From: Undaria pinnatifida
Lineage: Eukaryota; Sar; Phaeophyceae; Laminariales; Alariaceae
Direction: 5' to 3'
Assembly: GCA_012845835.1 (NCBI GenBank)
Contig: JABAKD010000030.1
Location: forward strand, 2,853,416-2,917,415
Length of the DNA stretch: 64,000 nt
Shown here one piece after another: positions 9,001-17,744 of this stretch. The first letter of the stretch is position 1; every line of letters begins with the position of its first letter. Under the pieces are notes generated by a model. It was not told the DNA's origin. It was given only the letters and a program-made list of their open reading frames with translations, and did no database searches. The translations under genes were made by a program, and so were the position numbers.

Positions 9001-11578
9001 AGGGACAGCGCCTTGGGGAGGCGTTGCGCGTCTGAGCTGGGCGTCGAGCCCGACCTGTACGACGCTTTGTCGCTTATCCTCACGTGGAGGCCCACGTCAA
9101 CCATGGCACGGTGAGATGCTATTTAGAATGTTCGAGTAAGTTCCACACCCCGGGCAGCTCATGAGCTAGATCATCTCGAGAGCTTTAACCCGCCGTTATA
9201 TGAGATGACGTGCGGGATCTGTTTAGGATCTGCTTAGTACAGATCCAACCCAAGAAGCATGTGTAATCATACGTGATGCATATTTTACGTCTCCCACCCC
9301 CAGCAACATGAGGGAGATCATACAGATTGTACAGATGATACAAATCATACAGATTATGCAAATCATACACATCATACAAATCATACACATAATAGAAATC
9401 ATACACATCATACAAATCATACTAATCATACTAATCATACAAATCATACACATCATACACATCATACACATCATACACATCATACAAATCAAACACATCA
9501 TACACATCATACATATCATGCAGATCAGGACTGTGTCTGCTCCGATAAAATCTAGATGTAGATGACGAAAGTGGAAATCGGTGATCTATCTATATCTATG
9601 TAATAGCTGCAGTAGAGGTGGGGTGTGCAAGCGTGTCAGGAGCAGGCCGATCACGGGCGGCGTGCTATGCTACGGTAGTGCCCCCTAAATAGTGCGGATA
9701 TGTGCACTATAGAGGGAAATACCGGCCCTATAGCGGCAACCGGCACTACTCCGCATACCCCCCCGACTCGTTGTTCCCGTCTGTGCCGAGCGATTTCACA
9801 GGCACTGTAGCGGGCAACCGGCGCTACTCAAACCGGCACTATAGAGGGACTACTAGCGAATTCACAGGCACTGTAGCGGGAAACCAGCACTACTTAACCG
9901 GCACTATGGAGAGACTAGTACAGTATGCAGTTTTAAGTGTGGGGGCTTCAAGAGGTATGACTGACGCAGGCATATTTTCCCTCGTAACCCCTTTTAGACT
10001 TGATTAATATATAGGGAAAAATTGGCAACGAAAATTGACGATTATGGCGTCGGCCACCGCTCGCTAGCGACGACGAAAAAAGTGGTACCCGAACGACAAA
10101 AATTCAGAGACCCGTGTACGGAACGGGCGCAGGCAGCGTGATCCTATCTCGTGCTGCCGCGCGCGCGCCCACGCTGCCACTGGTAGACGCTTGAAAATAC
10201 CGCAATCGTTCGTGTTTTTTTTTTTGTCGCTATACACGGACCCCCAAAAGGGCAGTCTTGCGTTGTTGTGATTTTGAAAACCATGGAAATAACCCTAATC
10301 CTAAATAACCCCAACCCTAACCCGTACGAAATACCGGTCGAACTGCCCCCTGATGACGTCACTGGGGTAAAATGGTTGGAAATGTCAAATCATGTTTATC
10401 GCTGCCAATGGGGTTAAAAGGTCCTAGAGAATCTGGATAATGAAATCGTTTTGTTTTGTTTGTTCATGGTTTACCGTAACCCGCCGTTCCTACGTCGCCG
10501 CCGCCACCTTTACCCCGGCCAGGGTCGGACAGAGGATAACGGAGGAGGAGCGGCGCGCCCTGGCGGTGAAGTACAAAACCATCCTCACCCCCGACAGCCT
10601 AAACGCCTTCCTGGAGAGACTCCCCCGCGATATGCTCTTCGTCATGCGCACCAGCGACCTCGTTCGGAGCCTGAACAAGGTGAGGATGTGTAGAACGCGA
10701 ATATTTTGCAAGGGTTTGTGTAGCACCTGGTAGGGTATATGTATAATCTGGGTGGCGGATTTTCCCCCGTTTTTGTCCCCCCACAGCCCATTTTCACAAA
10801 AAAAAAAAGTTTGTAGCAGGAAGCCTAAGTCAATGAGCGAGTGTAATATTAGCGGGTAAAAGTATCGATACGACAGGCTAAGACATCGATAAACCCGTAC
10901 ACTCAACACACATACGGTAGCTGCTATGTCAACCACCAACCGCCGAGCAGACAACATGGTTACGAAAGCTCTACCTGCAATAATATTTCACCCTCCCCTC
11001 CCCCCCCCCCCAGGCTCTAACTTTCGTGCCCCCCCACCCCTTCCCCCCCTGCCCCGCCACCCTCCCCGCCGCACCCCGCTCCCCCTCCCGCACCCCGCTC
11101 CCCCACTCCTGCTCCCCTCCCCTCCCCGTCGAAACAACAAAAGGATCTTGGCGGAACGACTCGACAACGGCTCATCGCCCTCGCCGAGTCTGCCGTGCGC
11201 GGGCTAAACATCCCGAACCCCGAAAAACACCCCTCCAGGCTTGGGCAGGAGGAGGGAGACGGGGGGCAGGGACGGGGAGAGGGGGAAGAGGGGAAGGGGG
11301 TTTTTGTGGGGGTCAGTGAGGCATTAGCCGAGGAAGAGGCGTTTCGGGAGTTCTTAGAGAGGGAAGGAGTGCGGCATCCGGTGAAGCTGTCGCTGGGTAG
11401 TCCGCGCGCGGGGGTCAACAGGCTGGTGGCCTCGGAGAGGGGTATGATCGCGGCGCGGGGGTTGTCGTGGTGGGACTGGCTGGGGCTGAGGGTGCGCATG
11501 TGGGTTCTGGATGCGGCGTTCGGGGTGGCGTGGTGGTGGCAACGGCGGGAGTCGTTCACGACGCGGGACATCGGATAA
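1..11578 (+). CDS. ABC1/ADCK-family atypical kinase (ADCK1/ADCK5 class), 5' truncated, 10 exons
   Basis: Ten exons join in one frame: 1-23, 2344-2455, 4984-5055, 5722-5839, 7101-7204, 7554-7684, 8118-8298, 8914-9110, 10523-10679 and 11144-11578. All introns are GT-AG and every phase matches. The product shows the ABC1/UbiB hallmarks in order: LQDRNP, the alanine-rich loop AAASLAQVH, the VAIK-like lysine in EVAVKLQYPG, the ELDFVQEG segment, the catalytic loop GFVHCDPHPGN and LLDHG in place of DFG. The KxGQ N-terminal motif must lie before the window. Known members act in mitochondria or plastids and influence isoprenoid-quinone and lipid metabolism; that role is inferred from the family, and no targeting peptide can be seen because the 5' end is missing. 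Unusual points are a ~45-residue Ala/Thr-rich insert between the catalytic loop and LLDHG, and a divergent, Gly/Glu-rich C-terminal exon. Stop TAA is at 11576-11578. Confidence 0.93.
240..2280 (+). repeat. GTT/GGT-rich degenerate triplet tracts in ADCK intron 1
   Basis: Two degenerate trinucleotide tracts (about 235-430 and 1800-2275) of mixed GTT, GGT and GAT units lie inside the first visible intron. Between them the sequence is AT-rich and A-rich (1260-1620) with no supported gene. At about 1158-1176 there is a perfect 8 bp hairpin (GCGGGCGG loop TGT). Confidence 0.6.
2344..2455 (+). CDS. ADCK-like kinase exon with alanine-rich loop
   Basis: Follows a CAG acceptor at 2341-2343 and encodes a stretch ending ELFREFDEKAIAAASLAQ, the typical A-rich nucleotide-binding loop of ABC1 proteins. 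The donor is GTGTGG at 2456. Confidence 0.92.
2870..2965 (+). repeat. Three imperfect copies of a short tandem unit
   Basis: Units share GGTTGTGGAACGCACCAGTT with length variation between copies. They lie in ADCK intron 2. No coding potential is evident. Confidence 0.55.
3390..3615 (+). repeat. GGGTTCCTA-type minisatellite
   Basis: Many degenerate copies of GGGTTCCTAGGTTCTA with two longer units ending CCTACTGTTGCGG and CCTACTGTTACGG. The GGGTT core is reminiscent of a diverged telomere repeat but the period differs. Confidence 0.7.
4092..4185 (+). repeat. Poly-C-tailed dispersed repeat, copy 1
   Basis: CGGTGCTCC...GGGATGCGTGGTCAATGGTCA followed by CTAAGGCAAG and AACAAATGAG and then a 17-C run. 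The same arrangement recurs at 17610-17700, and a shorter version at 7440-7520. Confidence 0.65.
4515..4612 (+). repeat. Dispersed repeat with telomere-like tract, family A copy 1
   Basis: CATTTTACCCCAGTGACGTC followed by ATCAGGGTGCAGTTCAACCGG and TTTCGTATGGGC, then three TTAGGG units. The reverse complement of the same sequence, with variant TTAGGG units, is at 10262-10385. Confidence 0.75.
4725..4778 (+). repeat. 16-17 bp tandem triplicate
   Basis: TTTTTTTGTCGGGGTA occurs three times in a row upstream of the 4984 exon. Confidence 0.6.
4984..5055 (+). CDS. ADCK-like kinase exon with the VAIK-type lysine
   Basis: A 72-base exon after a TAG acceptor (4981-4983). It encodes VHRAVTLCGKEVAVKLQYPG and a few more residues, supplying the VHRA that completes the A-rich loop and the lysine expected to bind ATP phosphates. 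The donor is GTGTGT at 5056. It is too short to be noticed as an isolated reading frame. Confidence 0.9.
5395..5660 (+). repeat. TTTCG pentanucleotide microsatellite
   Basis: Long runs of TTTCG, interrupted by related units, fill the intron before the exon at 5722. Confidence 0.85.
5722..5839 (+). CDS. ADCK-like kinase exon
   Basis: Starts after TTTGCAG. It encodes a VQKDLLGMRFLANLMGRVFP segment followed by a WLFPDFEETISLEL segment, typical of ABC1 proteins before the conserved glutamate/aspartate region. It ends in phase 1 before GTGAGA at 5840. Confidence 0.93.
6055..6178 (+). repeat. ~48 bp tandem triplicate with GATCTAGATC palindromes
   Basis: Three copies of CACACCTCGAACANATCACG plus ATCTAGATCATAT. 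Each copy carries the palindrome GATCTAGATC or a close variant. It lies in the ADCK intron 5840-7100. Confidence 0.65.
6213..6395. mobile_element. 183 bp MITE with TA target duplication (Tc1/mariner- or pogo-like ends)
   Basis: Terminal inverted repeats CAGTGGGTGTCCCGATTTAA and GAGCG at the left pair with CGCTCTTAAAATCGGGGTTC and CCACTG at the right, imperfectly. The element is flanked on both sides by TA (6211-6212 and 6396-6397). It has no coding capacity. TA duplication and CAGTGGG ends suggest a Tc1/mariner superfamily parent. Confidence 0.7.
7101..7204 (+). CDS. ADCK-like kinase exon
   Basis: Begins right after a TCAAG acceptor. The first two bases complete the Asp of ELDFVQEG, and the exon then encodes NAERVSRML and VFVPAIHWDYSSRR. 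The donor is GTAAGC at 7205. Confidence 0.92.
7440..7520 (+). repeat. Poly-C tract with short poly-C dispersed repeat remnant
   Basis: Contains ATGACTAAGG (twice), AAATGAGTACAC and two C runs, resembling the ends of the repeats at 4092 and 17610. Confidence 0.45.
7554..7684 (+). CDS. ADCK-like kinase exon
   Basis: Starts VLTMDFVHGVKISD after TCTAAG and ends MIYCHG in phase 2. The donor is GTACGA at 7685. It corresponds to the hinge and the helix before the catalytic loop. Confidence 0.92.
7840..8045 (+). repeat. G-rich minisatellite in intron 7685-8117
   Basis: About three degenerate units built of GGGAAGGGAAGG, GGGGGCATGG and GGGGGAGAAGGGGG-type blocks. A 19-G run also lies at 7702-7720. 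Confidence 0.65.
8118..8298 (+). CDS. ADCK-like kinase exon with catalytic loop and low-complexity insert
   Basis: Encodes FVHCDPHPGNLMVRPK, the ABC1 catalytic loop, then a Ser/Thr/Ala-rich stretch with eight consecutive alanines that is absent from the compact loop of typical family members. It ends at GTAAGC (8299) in phase 0. Confidence 0.93.
8768..8895 (+). repeat. CCCCA pentanucleotide microsatellite
   Basis: More than 20 CACCC units directly upstream of the exon at 8914, ending in a C-homopolymer acceptor tract. Confidence 0.85.
8914..9110 (+). CDS. ADCK-like kinase exon with LLDHG motif
   Basis: Follows a C-homopolymer acceptor ending CCGTAG. It encodes VVLLDHGMYRRLEPEFR (metal-binding Asp in LLDHG) and YARLWKSFMTRDSALG, as in ADCK1. 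It ends in phase 2 at GTGAGA (9111). Confidence 0.94.
9310..9520 (+). repeat. 9 bp tandem repeat (CATACANAT)
   Basis: About twenty degenerate units of ATCATACACATCATACAA type in the intron 9111-10522. Confidence 0.85.
9670..9925 (+). repeat. Diverged repeats of CCGGCACTATAGAGGGA type
   Basis: Repeated blocks CACAGGCACTGTAGCGGG, AACCGGC and CTACT, and CCGGCACTATAGAGGGACTA, occur two to three times. A partial inverted block AGTGCCCCCTAAATAGTGC lies at the left. Confidence 0.5.
10262..10385 (-). repeat. Dispersed repeat with telomere-like tract, family A copy 2
   Basis: Inverted copy of the repeat at 4515-4612; ATGACGTCACTGGGGTAAAATG is shared. It contains several CCCTAA-type units, some mutated. 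Confidence 0.75.
10523..10679 (+). CDS. ADCK-like kinase exon
   Basis: Starts after CGGCCAG; its first base completes an Arg codon. It encodes ITEEERRALAVKYK and FLERLPRDMLFVMRTSDLVR, the ABC1 C-lobe motif. The donor is GTGAGG at 10680. Confidence 0.93.
11144..11578 (+). CDS. ADCK-like kinase terminal exon
   Basis: After an AAAAG acceptor it encodes DLGGTTRQRLIALAESAVRG, continuing the RSLNK of the previous exon. A Gly/Glu-rich linker and a Trp-rich tail (WWDWLGLRVRMW) follow, ending at TAA. The tail is not recognised in known family members. Confidence 0.9.
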   Translation, partial: DLGGTTRQRLIALAESAVRGLNIPNPEKHPSRLGQEEGDGGQGRGEGEEGKGVFVGVSEALAEEEAFREFLEREGVRHPVKLSLGSPRAGVNRLVASERGMIAARGLSWWDWLGLRVRMWVLDAAFGVAWWWQRRESFTTRDIG

Positions 11579-12404
11579 GATTGATATGATACGATATGAT
11601 ATGATTTGATATGGTATGATGATATGGTATGATGTGATATGATATGATATGATATGATAAGACATGACATGACATGATATTATATGATACGATATGATAT
11701 AATACGGTATGGCATGATATTTTATTATATGATATGGCGATAGGTTATGCGTTTTTTGGGGGGTGGAGAGCTGGGGGAGGCGGGAGAGAAGGAGGGGAGG
11801 GAAAGGGGGGGAGGAAGAGGAAGAGGAGGGGAGGGCGGTGGGGGGGGGGTACCTTCTTGGATAGAGGTAGAAGAGGGCGAGAGGCGCGGCATGGAGAAAG
11901 TAGGGGGGGGGGATTCCTGCCGTACGTTAATCAATACGGGGGCAGGCGGACATCATCTCCTTGCACACAGTTACGAGTAATAGTGCAATTACGGTTTAGT
12001 AGTGGACGAGGGCACACGGCAGCAGTGTTTTTGTAGGAGTTATTCTCTTTTGTTACGTGTGGGTGTTGGTGGGGCCTCCTAGGCTCGACGGTGTACTCGA
12101 CGAAGGCACACCACACATCGATCGGTCTCCGGCAACGCCACGGAGCTATCGGGGTATTAACTGTACTCCTACTCCTGCTATATACCTGCCACAGTTGTTG
12201 CCGTTTAACAGTCTGTTGTTGCTATCGGGGTATTTTCTGTACCTGTACTGCTTTTGTGCCTGATACCTTGGTACAGCTGTTGTTGCGGATTTAGTTGATG
12301 TTGACTGTAGTGCAGCCCCTTCGTTTTTTTTTTGCAATGAGCACCATTTTTAGCAGGAATGGAACCGCTTGGGAAAAATATCGGAATGACGATGTCATGA
12401 GGAG
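11579..12404. other. Intergenic: ATATG microsatellite, G-rich tract, otherwise no gene seen
   Basis: From 11580 to 11735 is a degenerate GATAT/ATATG pentanucleotide repeat starting right after the ADCK stop codon. From 11760 to 11925 is a G/A-rich purine tract. The remainder up to 12404 shows no supported gene. Confidence 0.6.
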
Positions 12405-12822
12405 TAGTGTTGGCAAGCAACTAACAAGCATTTTTTTTCTTTTTGGCTTGCTTATTGTGAGCATAATCAAAGCAGTCATATCGCTTATTTGCTTATTTTT
12501 GTTCTATGGATTGCCGTATGGCATGACGCTAAACGCTCCACACAGCATAACGTGTATGGGTCAACATCGGTTTATGGGTTGTGTGTCGTCTACTGTTACA
12601 ATGTATGGGTTTTAGTGTTTTTAGTGTACACATAATCGTATGGGTGTTAGTATGGCTATACTGAAATCTCATACAATGATCGTATGTGTATGGGTTTTAG
12701 TATGCAAACGCTAAACGCCTAGAAACGAAAGAAGCAAATACCTTGCGCAACTTTTGCACCAAATAGGCGCCAATACCGGTAGTCAAGGCAACCCCTTCGT
12801 TTAGTTGCTCTTACCAACACTA
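12405..12822. mobile_element. 418 bp hAT-like MITE
   Basis: Ends TAGTGTTGGCAAG.CAACTAA and TTAGTTGCTCTTACCAACACTA form inverted repeats. The flanks ATGAGGAG (12397-12404) and ATGAGTTG (12823-12830) match at 6 of 8 positions, as expected for an aged 8 bp hAT target duplication. TAGTGTTGG ends are typical of hAT elements. The interior is AT-rich without a transposase. Confidence 0.65.
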
Positions 12823-12830
12823 ATGAGTTG

Positions 12831-15800
12831 ATAATGGTTATTAACCCATTTTGCTGAAGCCCAAATCGAAAAACTAGTACTATTAATATTAATACTACTA
12901 CTATTATACTACCAGGTACTAACTAGTACTACACTGCTGCTACTGTGATGAACAGATGTGATAAACAGACGCAAGCAGGCGATGGTTGGCAGTGGAAGCC
13001 AGTACCAGGCAAATATGTCGGTTGGCGGCACTCTTGACTTTTGACGGACAACCGTCAAGGACCGCTAAATAATATAAACCCAGTGTATTGCGTCTAGGCC
13101 TTGACGATACCAAAAACTAGACCGTCAAGACCGTCAACCCCGACGCATTTGCACTACTCGTAAGCAGTACGAAGCCTTTTCGGTGTTCTCAAACCACAAA
13201 ACGTGCCAGACGGTCAAAGTACCAAATTTGTTGCGATTTTCGAGGTGGTCCACGCACTTTTCTCAAAAATTCGAACACGCGCGGCGAAGCCGCGCTCGGG
13301 CAGGCGCCTCAACCTGGATAAGGGCTATATCTATGGTCAGAGGTTGGGTCGACGCCCTACCTTAGTATAATAAGTGCAAAAGAAAGTACAGCTGGTATTG
13401 ATGCTGTGCTCGTAGTTCTAGTCTAATGTGTGCATCTTTATCTAGCGAAAACGACGTCGTTCGTTGTTCGTTGTTGTTTAGTTGTTGTTTTGCCCTCCGG
13501 TCAAGAGCAAAAACAACAGGATCTCGAGCCGTGCAAGGCCAATAAACAAAGTGGCTCTGGTGAGATTTGTGATGCACCAGGGCCTCAATTAGCTCTGTGG
13601 CGCGCGGGCATGCACCAGAGGCATTAGTTAGCTGTGGCGCGCGCGCGGGCGCAACTTCTTTGTAAATAATCGGAAATGCTGTTTAGCGCAACAGCTGCGG
13701 AAGGCATGTGTAGTATGTGCACGCGTTTCGTGCCGCGAGTTTTTGGGTGTCCGCGCGCTTTTGTTTTTTTGCTCAATAGTGAAAAACATGTTGCGCGTGT
13801 AGACTATGTGGTTTATCATTGTCGGCAATAACGAAAACAAAAAAAGTTAGGCGGAGGTCTTGACGCGCATGCATGAAGACTTTCGTCAAGTGACGTCAAA
13901 CATTATAACTCGGGACGGATATTCGCAAAATTATCGCAAAAAATCGCCCAAAAAGCGCAACAGACGCCGGAGCACTAATTGATGCCCTGGGCATTATGCA
14001 CAGAAAAAAACATGTTGTGTAGGTACATGTACGTGCTGGCGTGGTAAAATGTTCATGCGCAGACTCGTCGTACAAGAAAAACATTACTTTGAAGTAACGC
14101 CATGAACTATGTAGGGTTAGCATAGCTGAGAGGCAAAGTTATTTAGGCATCTTTGAAATGATTCATCACACCGACTACAAACTGTAAAACCCAGGCATAA
14201 CATGACCCAGGATTGTTCGCAGTGTAAACAGCAACTCGGCATGTCAAGTCAATCACGTACCAGTTCAACGGCAGGCCCGTGTAACGTCAAGAAAGGCTGG
14301 TCGCATGTAATTATTTCCGCACACCCAAAATCTTCACCTCCGCCGCCACCCGCCAGCAACCAGGCAGAGGCTTTACATAACCACATTGAATAACGGTACA
14401 GGACGGGGGACACAACAATAATATATTACGCACGTACGCGCTACGTTTGCACTTCGTTTTACTCCTGCTCGTGCTCTTCTGTATTATACGATACCCACGC
14501 TCAGTGTGTGTCTCCTCTCTTTCTCTTCTTCCCACGACAACTGCTAATATAAGGACGGCGCAAAACCGCATCGCCGTACACGAACGTATAACTTAAAAGA
14601 GAGCAAAAAACAATCACCAGAGAGAACAAGAGGCGGGGAAAAAAAAAAAAAACTTCCATGATTATTTATGCACATTGACTGGTCCATCATCTGTCCAGGC
14701 AAAAAAATAACAGGAAAAGGGGGTGGAGGAGGTGGGGGTCCGCCTCGTTCCCTTCCCTCCCCTTCGTCTAACAGCCAACCAAGGGGCTCGCCACCAAATA
14801 ATGGAACTCCGTCTAAATATCACGCGCCAGTCGTGGAGGAGCCAGGCATATCACAGCGCGGTGTGCTTTCTCGCGAACGTCTCGCAAACAAAGAAAACGA
14901 TCCGTCGCTAAAAAAAAAGAAGACTCAACACGAAAACCGCTTGGTCGCGAAAACCCAAATTTGTCGCAAAAAACGATTGGCCGCAAAATAGGGTTAATCG
15001 CAACAAAACTGCTTCACCGCAAGAACCGATCCGGTCAATTCACATCCCTCGCGCCAGCGTTGCGCGAAAGATTTTTTTACACCAAACCGATTTCTAAAAA
15101 AAAAAAAGGGACATAATTGACAAAACAGACACCGTCTACCTGATACCTGTCTGTGCCTGGGCCTTGAAAAAACAAAAAACAAAAAAATCTGAAAAAAGGC
15201 AAAGAGGGGAAGGGAAAAGACAAAACGGGAAACAGAAAAAAAACGCGTGCGAATCACGTCACATACCGTGCAGCAAGCACCTACTCGGTAGTACTTTCCT
15301 CACGATCATGTTGTAACGAGAACTGGCTGTCGTTCCCCGTCACTAGCACAAGGACGGAACCCGCTAGAGACGCATTGCCCGAAAAGCATCAACCCTTTTT
15401 TGGGAAGGGGAGGGGGGGCACAAAAAACCCACTCCAGCACACTAACCCAAACTATCCTTTCAAGACAGACATGTGCCCATGCCAAAAACAAATAACCGCA
15501 TACCGCACCGCACCGCACTGCACTGAGTATTGCTTTTTTCACCCAAGCTATCGACGTCAGACTCTCACCGGAGGAGAATCGTAAGAAATGACTGCTAGGG
15601 GTGCTCCCCCCCGCCCCCCAACCCACAAAAGCCTCTATCTCCAGTGAAAACACTAACCAGTACTGTTCTACGCTCCACCCCTCTAGGGCCTATACCAGGT
15701 GTACGACTGCTATAATAGCTCTCTCCGCGCCTACCTCTTCTTTTACACCCCAGCCCAACCGTCATTCTTAACGCGATTCGGCGGCCTTAAGGAGCCCCTC

Positions 15801-17609
15801 CTAACTCACTCCCGCGCGAATTATTACACGCCAAGGATAATTGAGAAAAATTTAACCAGCGACCATGACCGCCACCACCACCACGGAGGCCGCAATAAAA
15901 ATAAACAGGAGAGAAATACCATGTTTTCTATAAATATAAAGAGGGGAGGGGGGGGGGGGGGGGGGGGGGGCTGCCCATCGTTTCCCCCGGTTACACAAGC
16001 ACGCGACGGGGTACGGAGAGCAAAAAAAGCGCCTCGCGTCCCCCTCCGCAAATCCCGGTACCGCGATAAGCATCGATAACAACCAACGTCGCGCCCGAAC
16101 GGCCGTAAACTACACCATCATCGTTATCGTTAGCGAGGCACCTCCACACCCCGCCCCCTCTCCCCCCCCCCTAATGGCCGTCAACGGTTACGAAAATCTA
16201 GAACGAACCGAATCGACGCCCATCGGAGCCAAATCAGTTCGTTTCGTTTTGAACGCCAGTCTGGTTGTCTTTCTCAAGACTAGCGGGTTCCTCTTCTCTA
16301 AACGGATGACACCACCTCTTTCCCTACCCCCTACCCCTCCCCTGCCGCCATCCCACCACCCACCCCGCCGACTATCATGCTTAGGTGGGCAGACACGTAG
16401 GCAGACTAGCGCAAAAGCAACCAGACAAGCACGTACACACAGGAGGAGGATACGCCGAACCCAAGGACGTGATGTGCGAACGCACGCACGCACGCCGAAG
16501 ACAGGCGGCGCTCTATCGCCCCCGTCCCCGCCGCCGATCGATCAAATATATCTACCTACCAATCAGACCCGTCCGTCGATCGATCAAAAAGCCATTCACC
16601 AATCGTATCGATCGATCACACCGACCACCGCAAGGGTAACTAGTCTCAAAGTCCTAAGACCCACACAACGGAAAAATCTTGGAAATTTCCCGTTTTTACG
16701 GGAATTTCCTGGAAAATTCCGTTTTTGTACAGGGCCCGTGAGACGACGACGACCGCTGCTGCTGCTGCTGCCGCCACCACCACGAAAGACCGACCTCTCT
16801 GGCCACCGGGGGTCATGAAGAGTCCCCAGCGTCGTAACTTCGAGCACAAAAAAAGCGGGCGAGAGAGGGGTGGGGGAGAGGGGCAGTGGTTATATGTCTT
16901 GCTCATTACAGGCGGAAACGTCCTATTTTTCCTCTCGTTCACTCCTATCCTATTGTACAGCTCATTTGCTATTGCATACCAGGCATCATGTACAAGCACC
17001 AGGTATCATGTACAAACAGTATAACAGCAGTAGTAAAAACATTCAATATTCAATATTTCGCGTCTTCGACACGGCACGATAAAAAAAAACAGTTGAAACG
17101 ATTGCGTGCTTTTGGGGGGAGATGAAACAAATCACGGCAGCAGGATCTCATCATACTTAACGCATTTAGCACAACACCTCTCCGGATTTTCGCCGTAGTT
17201 CCTGCGGTCAACCAACTACACCCCGCTTCACTCCTCCCACACCACAACCTGGCCGGCGAAAATAAAAATCTCTCATAGATGAAGAGTTATTGATACTCGC
17301 ATGTCATGACACAGGCACAAACAAATTACACGATACAAACTAACACCTACATTTTTCTTTTTTTTTTAAAAGAAGCAAATCGGTACAGTCACTTTCGGTT
17401 TCAATGTCTACCGTAATTTTTCGTGTCCGCCGACAAGAAGTAAAAATTAATCAACTCTACCACGTATCAGTATGGAACACACAAAAAAAATCTTCATGCT
17501 TTGAAACGTCTGTTAATATATTCAATTCACCTGGTACTCTTCGTATAGCGTGTTTCCTTTCTCCCTCCCGTCCCTCCGCGCCTCACCCCTTCCCCCCCCC
17601 CCCCCCTAC
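12831..17609. other. Repeat-rich intergenic region, no gene supported
   Basis: Contains the family B repeat (13180-13365), a two-copy ~45 bp duplication GATGCACCAG...GTGGCGCGCGGGC (13567-13660), repeated GTCGCAAAA/GTCGCGAAAA-type motifs (14870-15030), a G run (15949-15970) and a region of short GC-rich frames (16170-16830) with no recognisable protein. Nothing here meets the evidence needed for a gene. Confidence 0.5.
13180..13365 (+). repeat. Dispersed repeat family B copy 1 with GC-rich hairpin
   Basis: Shares GTACCAAAT, the hairpin GCGCGGCGAAGCCGCGC, CTCGGGC and GGGTCGACGCCCT with 36345-36510. Here the place taken by telomere-like units in the other copy holds ordinary sequence. Confidence 0.7.
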
Positions 17610-17744
17610 ACGGTGCTCCCTCCGTCTCGAAAGGGATGCGTGGTCAATGGTCATTGACTAAGGCAAGCAACAAATGAGCACGCTCCCCCCCCCCCCCCCA
17701 CCACCCCCACCTCCCCTCTCCCCCCCTTCCTTGCTCTCGCCTTC
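17610..17744 (+). repeat. Poly-C-tailed dispersed repeat, copy 2
   Basis: CACGGTGCTCC, GGGATGCGTGGTCAATGGTC, CTAAGGCAAG and CAAATGAG then a 15-C run and C-rich sequence. It lies just beyond the 3' end of the bZIP gene. Confidence 0.65.
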
